The notes: generated by a model not told the origin, from the sequence alone. A stretch of 64,000 nucleotides of DNA from Microbacteriaceae bacterium (GCA_025464975.1 JAODMT010000009.1:124001-188000), one strand, 5' to 3'. Positions 16,511 to 26,249 are shown, numbered from the stretch's first letter. Numbers and translations: made by a program.

Positions 16511-17182
16511 ATGCGTACAGCAGAAGAAAAGAAAGAGATCCGCGAGCGATACCTCGCGGTGGACACGGCGAATGTAGCGGACACCCTGGATAAGCTCGGA
16601 CGCCCCGACCAGGGACTTGCCGCCGACTTCATCCCCTACTCGGGAGAGCGACTAGGCGGCTGGGCGTACACGATTGCCGGGCAGACCCAGCCATACGAGG
16701 GCACGGGCGACGCGAAAAAGATGGAGGCGTGCGCCGGTATCTCCGAGGGAGAGATCTCGGTCTGGAGCGGAAACGGGGTTGGCGTCTGCTACTTCGGTGA
16801 GCTCATCGCCATCGGAATGAAGGAGCGTGGCTCGGTCGGAGCACTCGTAGATGGCGGCATCCGCGATGTGCGCTGGCTCCGCGAGCACGAGTTCCCGGTA
16901 TTCGCGCGTTACCGGACTCCCACACAGTCCATCGGCCGCTGGCTCGTTACGTCGTGGCAGGAGCCCATCTCGATCCCGGGTGCGACGTCGACGTGGGTCA
17001 CGGTGTCCCCCGGTGACTTCGTCCTCGCGGATGAGGACGGGGCCATCGTGATCCCGGATTCCTACGTCGAGAGGGTACTCGTCGAGGCAGAGGCACTCAC
17101 GGTGACCGAGGTCAAGGTGCGCGAAGCACTACGTCAAGGTCGCTCCCTGGCCGACTGCCTCGCCGAATTCGGACACGTTTAG
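16511..17182 (+). CDS. RraA-family protein, HMG/CHA aldolase-like
   Basis: A 223-residue protein of the RraA / 4-hydroxy-4-methyl-2-oxoglutarate aldolase fold. The signature is the stretch GALVDGGIRDVRWLREHEF followed by PVFARYRTP. Family aldolases split 4-carboxy-4-hydroxy-2-oxoadipate or HMG to pyruvate with a divalent metal bound by Asp of GGIRD. Some members only bind RNase E or decarboxylate oxaloacetate. The ATG at 16511 has AAGGAG 8 nt upstream. Its place in a GntR-controlled catabolic cluster supports an aldolase or decarboxylase role late in a breakdown pathway that ends in pyruvate. Confidence 0.86.
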   Translation: MRTAEEKKEIRERYLAVDTANVADTLDKLGRPDQGLAADFIPYSGERLGGWAYTIAGQTQPYEGTGDAKKMEACAGISEGEISVWSGNGVGVCYFGELIAIGMKERGSVGALVDGGIRDVRWLREHEFPVFARYRTPTQSIGRWLVTSWQEPISIPGATSTWVTVSPGDFVLADEDGAIVIPDSYVERVLVEAEALTVTEVKVREALRQGRSLADCLAEFGHV

Positions 17183-17225
17183 AGGAGACCCCGCCTCGCG
17201 TAACGCGCGCGAAATATATTCAGAG

Positions 17226-17239
17226 TACGGTATATCGTA
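17226..17239. promoter_or_regulatory. Putative GntR operator upstream of the ABC importer
   Basis: The sequence TACGGTATATCGTA is a 14-bp palindrome with one mismatched pair, within an AT-rich stretch 113 bp upstream of the binding-protein gene. Ten of 14 positions match the site before the amidohydrolase (13506-13519), including the TATAT centre. Confidence 0.5.
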
Positions 17240-17351
17240 TCCGCAGGCGGTCGAGTGGCCCGCCAACGGAACCGGCAGTGCGTCTTTCTCATGGGCCGTA
17301 CGGCTTACACAGCGTGGAATCTACTTTCCGAAACGACAGAAGGATTACAAG

Positions 17352-18251
17352 ATGGGTTCGAGCAAGACCGTCAAAACGTTCGCACTAACCGTTGGTGCTA
17401 TTGCCGCCCTGCTCTTGGCTGGATGCGCTTCCACCCCTGCAGCGGGCTCCGCCCCGGGCGCGAGCAGCAGCCCCAACGCGCTCTACAAGAGCTCGCCTGC
17501 GCTGGTGAAGATCCAAAAAGCAGGGGTCTTCAACATCGGGGTGGACACCGAGCCGCCGCTGTCGTCGATCTCCGGCGGCAAGGCCGTCGGTGTTATCCCT
17601 GATGTGCTCGCGGAATTCGTCAAGCGTGTTGGGCTGACTGTCAAGATCAACGCGGTCGCGACGCCGTTCAGCAGCATGATCCCCGAGGTGCAGAGCAACC
17701 GCATCGACACGATTGCCGCCGGCATGTACAACACGCCCGCACGCGCCCAGGTCGTGAATTTCACTGAGCCAATTGTCTACAACCCGGGCACACTCATCGT
17801 GGCCCCGGGCAACCCCAAGAAGATCAAGGGGATCAACGCGGCGAGCCTGCACGGTCTCACAGTCGGAAGCTACGCGGGTACGACCCTGCTGACCGAGCTC
17901 CAGGCTATTGCAGCGAAGGACCCGTCGATCCAGGTCAAGGCATTCACGACGGCACCCCTGCTGGCGCTTGCCGTTTCCCAGGGTCAGGTCGACGCCGGCT
18001 ACATCGACCAGGTGTCCGGCTCATACTTCCTCAAGCAGGATTCGACTCTCAAGTATGAGGTCCTGACGAACCTTGCGGGCGCCGATCCCAAGTCCGAAAC
18101 AGGCGACTGCCTCCCGGTCAACAAGAGCGACCCGGAGTTTGTGACCCTGTTCAACAAGATCTACGACCAGATGAAGGCCGACGGTACGGCGGCGAAGATC
18201 ATGACCAAGAACGGTCTCACCCCTCCGGCCAGCTTCTACAACCTCAAGTAA
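17352..18251 (+). CDS. Amino-acid-type ABC transporter substrate-binding lipoprotein
   Basis: A 299-residue family 3 solute-binding protein. A signal peptide ends in the lipobox LAGC, giving a lipid-anchored extracellular protein. The mature part begins with the family motif LVKIQKAGVFNIGVDTEPP and contains NRIDTIAAGMYNTPARA and VVNFTEP, conserved in polar amino-acid binders. The canonical ligand Arg is within the NTPARA segment. It is the first gene of a three-gene importer and is followed by a strong hairpin before the permease gene. The ligand may be the compound attacked by the upstream amidohydrolase. Confidence 0.93.
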   Translation: MGSSKTVKTFALTVGAIAALLLAGCASTPAAGSAPGASSSPNALYKSSPALVKIQKAGVFNIGVDTEPPLSSISGGKAVGVIPDVLAEFVKRVGLTVKINAVATPFSSMIPEVQSNRIDTIAAGMYNTPARAQVVNFTEPIVYNPGTLIVAPGNPKKIKGINAASLHGLTVGSYAGTTLLTELQAIAAKDPSIQVKAFTTAPLLALAVSQGQVDAGYIDQVSGSYFLKQDSTLKYEVLTNLAGADPKSETGDCLPVNKSDPEFVTLFNKIYDQMKADGTAAKIMTKNGLTPPASFYNLK

Positions 18252-18261
18252 CACGCAGTGG

Positions 18262-18294
18262 CTTCGGCTCGCTTCCTGAAGAAGCGAGCCGAAG
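18262..18294 (+). other. Strong intercistronic hairpin after the binding-protein gene
   Basis: A perfect 14-bp stem, CTTCGGCTCGCTTC / GAAGCGAGCCGAAG, with a 5-nt loop (CTGAA) lies 10 bp after the binding-protein stop and 46 bp before the permease start. No U-tract follows, so it is more likely an mRNA-stabilising or partial-termination structure that raises binding-protein yield over permease than a full terminator. Confidence 0.7.
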
Positions 18295-18340
18295 TGCCGC
18301 GTGAGCGCGGCGAACATCCAGACAGTCCAGAAAGGCAGAA

Positions 18341-19018
18341 ATGGGCGAGATCGCAAGTTGGCTTCCGAGTCTCCTAACGGGACTCGGGGTAACCGTCGAG
18401 CTGACCGTTTTTTCGATGGCTTTCGGGCTCGTGGTGGGGCTCGTCCTCGCGACGATTCGTCTCGAGCCGCGCAATAAATGGCTCTACATCCCGGCGACCA
18501 TCTACATCGAAGTGATCCGCGGGACGCCTCTGATCCTGCAACTCTTCTTCGCCTACTTCGCCCTTCCGGCAATCGGGATTCGCCTTGACCCATTTCTGGC
18601 GGGAATACTCGCGCTGGGAATCAACTACAGCGCTTACCTGAGTGAGGTCTTTCGCTCGAGCATCAAGGCCGTGCCTCACGGCCAGTGGGAAGCCGCGTCC
18701 AGCCTCGGCATGCCGTGGGTGCTGGTCATGTGGAGGGTCATCCTGCCGCAGGCCGGGAGGATCGCGCTGCCCGCCACAGGAAACTACTTCATTGCCCTCT
18801 TCAAGGACAGCGCCCTGGCCTCGACGATCTCCGTTACCGAGCTTCTTTTCAGTGGGCAGATTCTTGCCGCTGCGACGTTCAATTACTTCGGCATCTACGC
18901 GGTCGTGGCTGTCTTCTACCTTGCCGTCAGCTACCCATCGAGCCTCGGCCTTCGCGCACTGGAGCGCCGGCTCGAATTGAGTCGACGGAAGGCTCGGCCG
19001 AAGAAGGTCACCGCATGA
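18341..19018 (+). CDS. Amino-acid ABC transporter permease (HisM/GlnP family)
   Basis: A 225-residue inner-membrane permease with about five helices. The family N-terminal segment (LLTGLGVTVELTVFSMAFG) and the EAA-like loop (GQWEAASSLGMPWVLVMWRVILPQA) are both visible, as is YIEVIRGTPLILQLFFAYF. The ATG at 18341 follows AAAGGCAG. It sits between the binding protein and the ATPase in one transcription unit and probably forms a homodimeric channel, because no second permease gene is present. Confidence 0.94.
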   Translation: MGEIASWLPSLLTGLGVTVELTVFSMAFGLVVGLVLATIRLEPRNKWLYIPATIYIEVIRGTPLILQLFFAYFALPAIGIRLDPFLAGILALGINYSAYLSEVFRSSIKAVPHGQWEAASSLGMPWVLVMWRVILPQAGRIALPATGNYFIALFKDSALASTISVTELLFSGQILAAATFNYFGIYAVVAVFYLAVSYPSSLGLRALERRLELSRRKARPKKVTA

Positions 19019-19057
19019 TGTTGCGATCGAATGGCCAGGTTAAGAACACCGGACAGG

Positions 19058-19864
19058 ATGGTTTCCACCGTGGATGAAGCAACGGACAAGAGTCCCCTGA
19101 TTCAGGCAAAGAATGTCGTGAAGAGCTACGGAGATATTCCTGTACTCCATGACTTCAGCCTGGATGTCGCCCGGGGCGAGGTCGTGGTCCTGATCGGACC
19201 AAGCGGCTCGGGAAAGACCACGTTTATCCGCACCCTCAACGGACTTGAGACTATCGACTCAGGGCGGATCACGATCAATGGCACGGTACTGGCCGATTCC
19301 GGCCCGTTGAGTTCGGGCAAGCCGCACAAGCCAAATAGCCGAAGCCTCCAGAAGGTCCGGCTGGATGTCGGGATGGTGTTTCAGCAATTCAATCTCTTCC
19401 CGCACCTGACCGCCGCGGAGAACGTGATGGAAGCCCCCGTGTGGGTTCGCAAGATCCCCCACAAAGACGCGCGGAAACGAGCACTGGAGCTGCTCGATCG
19501 CATGGGTCTCGCCGACCGGGCCGATCATTACCCGCATGAGCTCTCGGGGGGTCAGCAACAGCGCGTAGCGATTTCTCGCTCCCTGGCAATGGACCCTGTG
19601 GCAATCCTTTTTGACGAGGTTACGTCGGCCCTGGATCCGGAGCTAGTTGGCGAGGTTCTCCGCGCCATGCGCCAACTGGCCTCAGACGGCATGACGATGA
19701 TTGTCGTCACCCACGAGATGCAGTTTGCGCGACAGGTAGCGGATCGAGTGGTCATGATGGCTGGCGGAAGACTCATCGAGGCCGGAACGCCGGAGCAGAT
19801 CTTCGCATCGCCATCCGACCCCCGTACAGCCAAGTTCCTGCAGAGCGTCGTTCACCCGCACTAA
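19058..19864 (+). CDS. Amino-acid ABC transporter ATP-binding protein (GlnQ family)
   Basis: About 268 residues with all ABC ATPase motifs: Walker A GPSGSGKTT, Q-loop VFQQFNLFPH, signature LSGGQQQR, Walker B ILFDEVTSALDP (Val in place of the usual Pro) and H-loop VTHEM. The A-loop tyrosine is in VVKSYGD. An upstream ATG at 19031 gives nine more residues, but neither start has a strong ribosome site; the ATG at 19058 leaves the family-typical short leader. This is the last gene of the three-gene importer and ends the GntR-linked block. Confidence 0.94.
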   Translation: MVSTVDEATDKSPLIQAKNVVKSYGDIPVLHDFSLDVARGEVVVLIGPSGSGKTTFIRTLNGLETIDSGRITINGTVLADSGPLSSGKPHKPNSRSLQKVRLDVGMVFQQFNLFPHLTAAENVMEAPVWVRKIPHKDARKRALELLDRMGLADRADHYPHELSGGQQQRVAISRSLAMDPVAILFDEVTSALDPELVGEVLRAMRQLASDGMTMIVVTHEMQFARQVADRVVMMAGGRLIEAGTPEQIFASPSDPRTAKFLQSVVHPH

Positions 19865-19970
19865 CAATGTCACCCCGGCCGCCGCTGTGGGCTCATGGCT
19901 CCATCGCGCTTGTTCTCGGTGCGTGGAGATTCGTCGGTCGTTCTCTCCTAGCTCGACTTACGATTGCGAC

Positions 19971-21518
19971 GTGACCACACTCTCCCGGCGGCAGGCCCTC
20001 TCGCTCGCCGGCGTGACCGGCGTCGCCCTGATTGCCGCCGGATGTGCACCGGTCACGCCGCGCCCCAGCCCATCCGCCAGCCCGACCCCGGCCGGGCCGC
20101 CGGACTGGCCCGCTCTCGCGGCCGCCATCGCCGGCACCCTCGCGCGTCCCGGCGATGCGAGCTATGACGTCGCCAAACTCACCCAGAATCCCCGGTGGGA
20201 CGGGGCGCGTCCGCTCGGCGTGCTCACCGCGAAGACGGCGGCGGATGTCGCGGCCGGCGTCACCTTCGCCTCGAAGTACGGGGTGCCGATCGCCCTGCGG
20301 GCCGGTGGCCACAGTTACCCCGGGTACTCGGCCGGGGGCGCACCGGGAACCGGGGTCGCGCCGTCGCTGGTGATCGACGCCCGCGGCATGTCAGACATCG
20401 CTCTCGCCGCGGACAACACGGTGCGGATCGGCGCCGGCGCATCCCTCGCCCAGGTGTACGACGCAATCGGCAACAAGGGTCGCGCCATCGCCGGCGGCTC
20501 CTGCGCGACGGTCGGCATCACGGGCCTGACCCTGGGCGGCGGGGTCGGCGTGCTCGTACGCGCGTACGGGCTGACCTGCGACTCGCTCACCGAGGTGGAG
20601 ATTGTGACAGCCGACGGAAAGGTGCGCACGGCGAGCGCGACCTCCGAGCCGGACCTGTTCTGGGCCTGCCGCGGCGGGGGTGGCGGCCACCTTGGAGTGG
20701 TGACCGCGCTGACCTTCGCGACCCAGCCGGCGCCGCAGGTCACCATGTTCTCCCTCAGCTGGCATTTCGCCGCCGCGCCCGCGGTCGTGAAGGCCTGGCA
20801 GGCTTGGGCACCCGTCGCCGACCGGCAACTGTGGTCGACCCTCAAGTTGCTGAACGGGCCGGGATACACCACCGAGCCCGGCGTGTTCGTCTCCGGAACG
20901 TGGCTCGGCAACCCGGCCGCCCTGTCCGCTCAGCTCGCGCCGTTCCTCGCCGCGGCGGGGCCCCCGAAATCGCAGGGCTCCTCGCGACACGACTATCGAG
21001 ACGCGATGATGATCTACGCCGGATGCGCCAGCGTCCCGGTCGGCCAGTGCAATACGGCTCCGGGTGGCAAGCTCACCCGCGCATCCTTCGCCGCGACCTC
21101 ACACGTCGCCTACAAGCCGCTCGATGCGACCGGAATCCAGGCGCTCATGGCGAAGGTGACGGGCGCGAAGAGCATCGCCGGGATGACTGAGGGCGGCATC
21201 TCGATGGATGCGCTCGGCGGAGCGGTGGCGAGCGTCTCCGCCGACGCCACAGCGTTCCCCCACCGGTCCGCACTCATGACGGTGCAGTACACGGCGACCT
21301 TCGAGAACGGCACCGCCCCCGCGGCGTTCGACGAGTACGTTCGCGGCTTCCGGACGGCCCTGAGCCCGCAATGGGGCGATGGAGCGTACGTCAACTACGC
21401 CGACGCGAGCCTCAGCCACCCGGACGCCTCATACTTTGGCGATAACGCCTCGCGCCTCGCGCGGGTGAGCGCCAAGTACGACAAGGGCGGACTGTTCACC
21501 CAACCGCAACCGTGGTGA
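19971..21518 (+). CDS. FAD-linked oxidase of the berberine-bridge-enzyme type, exported
   Basis: A 515-residue flavoprotein. The N-terminus SRRQALSLAGVTGVALIAAG followed by C25 combines a Tat-like twin Arg with a lipobox, so it is probably exported folded and lipid-anchored. The FAD domain has RAGGHSYPGYS (H114) and GGSCATVGITGLTLGGG (C178), the two residues that in this family bind FAD bicovalently; the C-terminal YVNYADASL...YFGDNASRL segment is the BBE domain. Members oxidise sugars or alcohols with oxygen. The GTG at 19971 is chosen because it starts exactly at the export signal. No cotranscribed partner is evident. Confidence 0.88.
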   Translation: MTTLSRRQALSLAGVTGVALIAAGCAPVTPRPSPSASPTPAGPPDWPALAAAIAGTLARPGDASYDVAKLTQNPRWDGARPLGVLTAKTAADVAAGVTFASKYGVPIALRAGGHSYPGYSAGGAPGTGVAPSLVIDARGMSDIALAADNTVRIGAGASLAQVYDAIGNKGRAIAGGSCATVGITGLTLGGGVGVLVRAYGLTCDSLTEVEIVTADGKVRTASATSEPDLFWACRGGGGGHLGVVTALTFATQPAPQVTMFSLSWHFAAAPAVVKAWQAWAPVADRQLWSTLKLLNGPGYTTEPGVFVSGTWLGNPAALSAQLAPFLAAAGPPKSQGSSRHDYRDAMMIYAGCASVPVGQCNTAPGGKLTRASFAATSHVAYKPLDATGIQALMAKVTGAKSIAGMTEGGISMDALGGAVASVSADATAFPHRSALMTVQYTATFENGTAPAAFDEYVRGFRTALSPQWGDGAYVNYADASLSHPDASYFGDNASRLARVSAKYDKGGLFTQPQPW

Positions 21519-21600
21519 CGGTACACGTCGCGCCAGCGACGCGATGTGTACGTCGCCGAGCCGCCGAACCGCCGGCACGACACTCGACAGGATCCCCCGA

Positions 21601-22695
21601 ATGAACATTGTGATCGCCCCCGACTCGTTCAAGGGCTCCCTCCCGGCGCTCGAGGTGGCGAGCGCCATCGCCGAGGGCTGGCTGTCGGTGCGGCCGCTCG
21701 ACACGGTCTCGCTGATTCCGCAGGCCGATGGCGGCGAGGGAACCCTCGACGCGATCGAGGCGGCGGTGCCGGGTGCCGTCCGCCACGAGGTCGGCCAGGT
21801 CACCGGGCCCGATCAGCGTCCGACGCCGGGGGTGTGGCTGGAACTGCCCGGCGGTGTGGCCGTCGTCGAGCTCGCTCAGATGTCCGGCCTGCCGCTCATG
21901 CGGACCCACGACCCGCTCGGCGCGACGACCTTCGGGCTCGGCGAAGTGATCAGGGCCGCGCTCGCGAGCGGGGCCGACCGGCTCGTGATCGGGCTCGGCG
22001 GATCGGCGTCGACGGATGCCGCGGCCGGCGCTCTCGCCGCGCTCGGGCTTCGACAGGCGGACGGCAACCCGCTCCCAATGGGCGGCGCCGGTCTCGCCGA
22101 GCTGGCCGGGCTTGACCGCTCCGCGCTGATCGCTCCCCCGGCCGGCGGCGTCGTACTGCTCACGGACGTCGCGGCTCCGCTCACCGGTCCCTCCGGAGCT
22201 GCGGCGGTCTTCGGACCGCAGAAGGGCGCAACCGTGGCGGACGTGGCTACCCTCGATTCCGCCCTCGCACGGTTCGCGGAGCTGCTCGGCGGGCCGACGC
22301 ACCGGCCCGGCACCGGTGCGGCCGGCGGCGCCGGCTTCGGCTTCGTCGCGGCCTGGGACGCTGTGATCGAACCTGGCGCCGACTACCTGGCGAGGCTCAC
22401 CGGGCTCGCCGAGTCGGTGTCCTCCGCCGATGTGCTTCTCACCGGCGAGGGGCGATTCGACGCGACATCCAGCACCGGAAAGCTCGTCGGCGAACTCATT
22501 CGAATCGCGGCGAACCACGACGTGCGGGTCGGCGTGATCGCCGGGCAGGTGACCGCGCAGCCGGTCGCGGCCGATGGGACGCCGCTCTGGTCCGCCGCGC
22601 TCGTCGACCTCGCCCGTTCGGTCGACGCCGCGATGGCGGATCCGGCCCGCTGGTTGCGACTCGCCGGGGCCACCGCAGCCTCCGCTCTGGCCTAA
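21601..22695 (+). CDS. Glycerate kinase (GlxK/GarK family)
   Basis: A 364-residue enzyme that phosphorylates D-glycerate with ATP, usually to 2-phosphoglycerate in this family. Signatures are MNIVIAPDSFKGSLPALEVA at the N-terminus, PQADGGEGTLDAI, the glycine-rich GLGGSASTDAAAGALAALG (ATP site), and the C-terminal LLTGEGRFDATSSTGK. The ATG at 21601 is the clear family start, 82 bp after the flavoprotein gene on the same strand. It feeds glyoxylate- or glycerate-derived carbon into glycolysis. Convergent with the RamB-like gene. Confidence 0.93.
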   Translation: MNIVIAPDSFKGSLPALEVASAIAEGWLSVRPLDTVSLIPQADGGEGTLDAIEAAVPGAVRHEVGQVTGPDQRPTPGVWLELPGGVAVVELAQMSGLPLMRTHDPLGATTFGLGEVIRAALASGADRLVIGLGGSASTDAAAGALAALGLRQADGNPLPMGGAGLAELAGLDRSALIAPPAGGVVLLTDVAAPLTGPSGAAAVFGPQKGATVADVATLDSALARFAELLGGPTHRPGTGAAGGAGFGFVAAWDAVIEPGADYLARLTGLAESVSSADVLLTGEGRFDATSSTGKLVGELIRIAANHDVRVGVIAGQVTAQPVAADGTPLWSAALVDLARSVDAAMADPARWLRLAGATAASALA

Positions 22696-22714
22696 ACCGC
22701 GGCGACGAAGGCCG

Positions 22715-24169
22715 CTACTTCTGCAGCTCCGCCGGCCCGTTTCCCGCGGAATGCGCCTCGAGAAACGCGTATAGCTCGGTGTCGTCCACGCCGGGGAAGG
22801 TCCCCGACGGCAGTGGCGAGAGGATGTGGGCGTGCAACCGGGCGCTCGGCCAGGCTCGGTGGCTCCAGCGCTTGGACAGCTCGGTGTGCGGTCGGCGGCA
22901 GCAGCGCTCGTCCGGGCAACTCGAGGTGACCCGGTTAGTCGTGTCGCGGCCGCGGAACCACTTCGCGTCGGCGAACGGCACCCCGAAGCTGATCGAAAAT
23001 TCCTCGCTGCCCGCGGTGCCGGTCTGCGTCGAGCACCAGAAGGTGCCGACCGGGGTGTCGGTGTACTGGTGCAACTCGTTGGTGCGGTTAGCGCGGCCGA
23101 ATGCGCTTCTGGCGCTCCATTTGCGGCAGACCGGCTGACCCTCCGTCGAGCCGGTCACATCGGTCGGCAGTTGCAACCCGTCATTCTCGTATCCCTTGTG
23201 CAACGCGCCGTCCTCCCCGACCCGCAAGAAGTGCACCGGCATTTCGAGGTGCGTGGTCGCGAGGTTGGTGAATCGAAGGGCGGCAGCCTCATGGGTGACT
23301 CCGAACGCGTCGCGGAAATCCTCGACGGCGAGGTTGTGGTCGGCCTTGGCCCGGTTGAGGAATTCCACCGATTGGGTCAGCGGCATCAGGCAGGCGCCGG
23401 CGAAATAGTTGATCTCGAGCCGCTGGCGGAGGAACTCGGCGTAGCTCTCGGGTTCGTGATGCTCGAGCAACCGGTGCGCGATCGCCTGCAACGCCATGGA
23501 GCGCAGGCCGTGACCTCCCGGGATTGATGCCGGCGGCAGGTAGATCCGCCCGTTCTCGAGGTCCGTCACCGATCTGGTCGAATGCGGCAGGTCGTTGACG
23601 AAGATCAGTTCGAAGCCGAGCTTCTTGGCGATGAGGCTGACCGCGCGATGGGTGAGCGCGCCGCTCACGTAGCCGATCCCGCGCACCGCCTCTTCTGCCA
23701 GTTCCTCGATCTCTCCGATGTAGTTGTCCTGGGTGCGCATGTACTGGCGAAGCTCCGTGTTCGCGCGCCGTGCCTCCTCGGGCGTCGCGATGGCCTCGCG
23801 GGCCCGCCTCGCCAGTTCGCGGTGCAGCCCGACGAGGGACTGGAGGGTATCCTCGGGCATCGCCCGGGACGGACGGATGGCCGGGAGCCCGAGCGCCTGA
23901 TACATCGCTGACTTCTGCAGGCGATCCAGTTCGATCTCGAGAGCGGCCCGTTCCGTCGGCGGCGCCTCGTCGAGCAGATCCGACATCGGTACGCCGACCG
24001 TCGCCGCGATGGCCTGCAGCAGGGAGAGTCGTGGTTCCCGCTTCCCGTTCTCGATGAGCGACAGCTGGCTGCCCGCGATCCCCACGGCTGCTCCGAGCTG
24101 GTCAAGGGTGAGGCCCGCCTCGTTTCGGAAATGGCGGATGCGCTGCCCCAGCGTCGCGAGATCGGTCAT
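22715..24169 (-). CDS. RamB-like XRE/IrrE regulator of carbon metabolism
   Basis: A 484-residue regulator with an N-terminal XRE helix-turn-helix (about 8-62, [21 protein letters not shown]), a helical linker, an ImmA/IrrE-like domain (about 195-300) in which the HExxH position reads HRLLEHH, and a C-terminal domain of about 150 residues with a CPDERCC cysteine cluster. This matches RamB and the short-chain fatty-acyl transcriptional regulators of actinobacteria, which control acetate, propionate or glyoxylate genes. It is divergent from pckG with 119 bp between the starts, and convergent with the glycerate kinase gene, which suits a gluconeogenic regulator. Confidence 0.87.
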   Translation of the reverse strand: MTDLATLGQRIRHFRNEAGLTLDQLGAAVGIAGSQLSLIENGKREPRLSLLQAIAATVGVPMSDLLDEAPPTERAALEIELDRLQKSAMYQALGLPAIRPSRAMPEDTLQSLVGLHRELARRAREAIATPEEARRANTELRQYMRTQDNYIGEIEELAEEAVRGIGYVSGALTHRAVSLIAKKLGFELIFVNDLPHSTRSVTDLENGRIYLPPASIPGGHGLRSMALQAIAHRLLEHHEPESYAEFLRQRLEINYFAGACLMPLTQSVEFLNRAKADHNLAVEDFRDAFGVTHEAAALRFTNLATTHLEMPVHFLRVGEDGALHKGYENDGLQLPTDVTGSTEGQPVCRKWSARSAFGRANRTNELHQYTDTPVGTFWCSTQTGTAGSEEFSISFGVPFADAKWFRGRDTTNRVTSSCPDERCCRRPHTELSKRWSHRAWPSARLHAHILSPLPSGTFPGVDDTELYAFLEAHSAGNGPAELQK

Positions 24170-24288
24170 GCTTTGACAATAGTGAAAGATTGCGTCTTCT
24201 TACCAGAGCAGTCCGCGAAAATCGGCTCAATTCAGGCGGAAAGTGGAAGCCCCCACCCGGTTTTTCCCACGCGAGGACGGTATTCCCG

Positions 24289-26169
24289 ATGAGCGTAACG
24301 ACAGCCAGCCACCCGACCACCTCCGAGGACACCGCGCCCGGCGCCACCGAGCACCCGCCAGTCGAGGCCGGCCCACCCATCCAGGCCGAGCGGGCGGTCG
24401 TCGACTGGGTGAACTCCGTCGCTGCCCTGACCACTCCGGACGCCGTCGTCTGGTGCGACGGCTCGGTGGCCGAGTACGACCATCTCACCCGGCTCATGGT
24501 CGAATCGGGAACCCTCATCCGCCTCAACCCGGAGTTCCGGCCCGGCAGCTTCCTCGCACGCAGCGACCCGAGCGATGTGGCTCGTGTGGAGGCGCGCACG
24601 TTCATCTGCAGCGCAAGCAAAGACGACGCCGGCCCGACCAACAACTGGCGTGACCCGGTCGAGATGCGCGCCACCCTCTCCGGACTCTTCGCCGGCAGCA
24701 TGCGCGGTCGCACGATGTACGTCGTCCCGTTTTCCATGGGCCCGCTCGGTAGCCCGTTTTCCAAACTGGGCGTGCAGATCACCGACTCGCCCTACGTCGT
24801 GGCGAGCACGCGCATCATGACTCGGATGGGCAGCGCCGCGCTCTCGCTCATCACCGGCGACACCCCCTGGGTACCCGCCGTGCACAGCGTCGGCGCTCCG
24901 CTGGTCGACGGGGCTGCGGATGTGCCGTGGCCGTGCAACGGCACCAAGTACATCTCCCACTTTCCGGAGGAGCGGGAGATCTGGTCCTTCGGCTCCGCGT
25001 ACGGCGGCAACGCTCTGCTCGCCAAGAAGTCATTTGCGCTGCGAATCGCCTCCGTCATGGCACGGGACGAGGGCTGGCTCGCCGAACACATGCTCATCCT
25101 TCGGGTCACAAATCCCGGCGGCAAGGTCTTCCATGTCGCGGCCGCCTTCCCCTCAGCGTGCGGCAAGACCAACCTGGCGATGCTCACCCCGAGTATCCCC
25201 GGCTGGAAGGTCGAGACCATCGGGGATGACATCGCGTGGCTTCGCCCCGGCCCGGATGGTCTTCGGGCCATCAATCCGGAGGCCGGGTTTTTCGGGGTCG
25301 CCCCCGGAACCGGAGCCGCGACGAACCAGACGGCAGTCGACACGCTCTGGGGCAACACGATATTCACCAATGTGGCCTTGCGCGACGACGGCGACATCTG
25401 GTGGGAGGGGCTGAGTGACGCACCTCCCAGCCACTTACTCGACTGGGAGGGGAAGGACTGGACCGCGACATCGGGCACCCCGGCCGCCCACCCGAACTCC
25501 CGCTTCACCGTCGCGGCGGCGCAATGCCCTTCCATGGCCGACGAGTGGGACGACCCGAACGGAGTTCTCATCGACGCGATAATCTTCGGCGGCCGCCGAG
25601 GCACCAACGTGCCGCTCGTCGTCGAGGCCCGGGGCTGGGAACACGGCGTGTTCATCGGAGCCACCGTCTCCTCGGAACGCACAGCAGCCGCCGAGGGCAC
25701 GGTCGGGGAACTGCGCCGTGACCCATTCGCGATGATGCCGTTCTGCGGATACAACATGGCCGATCACTGGGCGCACTGGCTCTCGGTCGGCGAGAAGCTC
25801 GGGGCGCGGGCACCGCGCATCTTCCAGGTCAACTGGTTCCGCAAGGGCGAAGATGGCGCATTCCTCTGGCCGGGCTTCGCGGAGAACTCGCGGGTGCTCG
25901 AGTGGATTCTGGAGCGGGTGAACGGGTCAGTGCCGGCCGCGAACACCCCGCTCGGCTGGAAACCGACCTCCGAGGGCCTCAACCTCGAAGGACTCGGGAT
26001 CACCGCGCGGCAGAAGGAGCAGCTCTTCGAGGTGGATCCGGAGGCGTGGTTGCCCGAGTTGGACGGCATCGAACACTTCTTCGCTGGGTTCGGGGACCGC
26101 TTGCCCAACGCCCTCGCGAACCAGCTGGCCGAGATCCGGATGCGTCTCAAGTTTTCCATCGAGAACTGA
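24289..26169 (+). CDS. pckG: Phosphoenolpyruvate carboxykinase (GTP)
   Basis: A 626-residue GTP-dependent PEPCK converting oxaloacetate to phosphoenolpyruvate. The P-loop with the reactive cysteine is [13 protein letters not shown] (C291, K293). Other family blocks are [31 protein letters not shown] (metal site) and [14 protein letters not shown]. The ATG at 24289 has AGGACGG upstream; a longer frame to 24190 is not family-like. It is divergent from the RamB-like gene, and TTGACA at 24173-24178 in the shared region could be a -35. It probably runs gluconeogenesis on organic acids. Confidence 0.97.
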   Translation: MSVTTASHPTTSEDTAPGATEHPPVEAGPPIQAERAVVDWVNSVAALTTPDAVVWCDGSVAEYDHLTRLMVESGTLIRLNPEFRPGSFLARSDPSDVARVEARTFICSASKDDAGPTNNWRDPVEMRATLSGLFAGSMRGRTMYVVPFSMGPLGSPFSKLGVQITDSPYVVASTRIMTRMGSAALSLITGDTPWVPAVHSVGAPLVDGAADVPWPCNGTKYISHFPEEREIWSFGSAYGGNALLAKKSFALRIASVMARDEGWLAEHMLILRVTNPGGKVFHVAAAFPSACGKTNLAMLTPSIPGWKVETIGDDIAWLRPGPDGLRAINPEAGFFGVAPGTGAATNQTAVDTLWGNTIFTNVALRDDGDIWWEGLSDAPPSHLLDWEGKDWTATSGTPAAHPNSRFTVAAAQCPSMADEWDDPNGVLIDAIIFGGRRGTNVPLVVEARGWEHGVFIGATVSSERTAAAEGTVGELRRDPFAMMPFCGYNMADHWAHWLSVGEKLGARAPRIFQVNWFRKGEDGAFLWPGFAENSRVLEWILERVNGSVPAANTPLGWKPTSEGLNLEGLGITARQKEQLFEVDPEAWLPELDGIEHFFAGFGDRLPNALANQLAEIRMRLKFSIEN

Positions 26170-26249
26170 CCACAAACGCGTCTGCACCACAACGTTTTTG
26201 GCCGCCCGGGCGTCTTAACAGGTAGAAAGAGACGCACGAGGTGAATTCG

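Noticed and set aside
22699-22715. GCGGC/GCCGC hairpin between glycerate kinase and the RamB-like gene
   Set aside because: A 5-bp stem without a T-run; expected by chance in this composition.
24173-24203. TTGACA with a downstream -10 as a firm pckG promoter
   Set aside because: TTGACA is clear, but the best -10-like hexamer is poor and the spacer is 19 bp or more. Mentioned only in the pckG entry.
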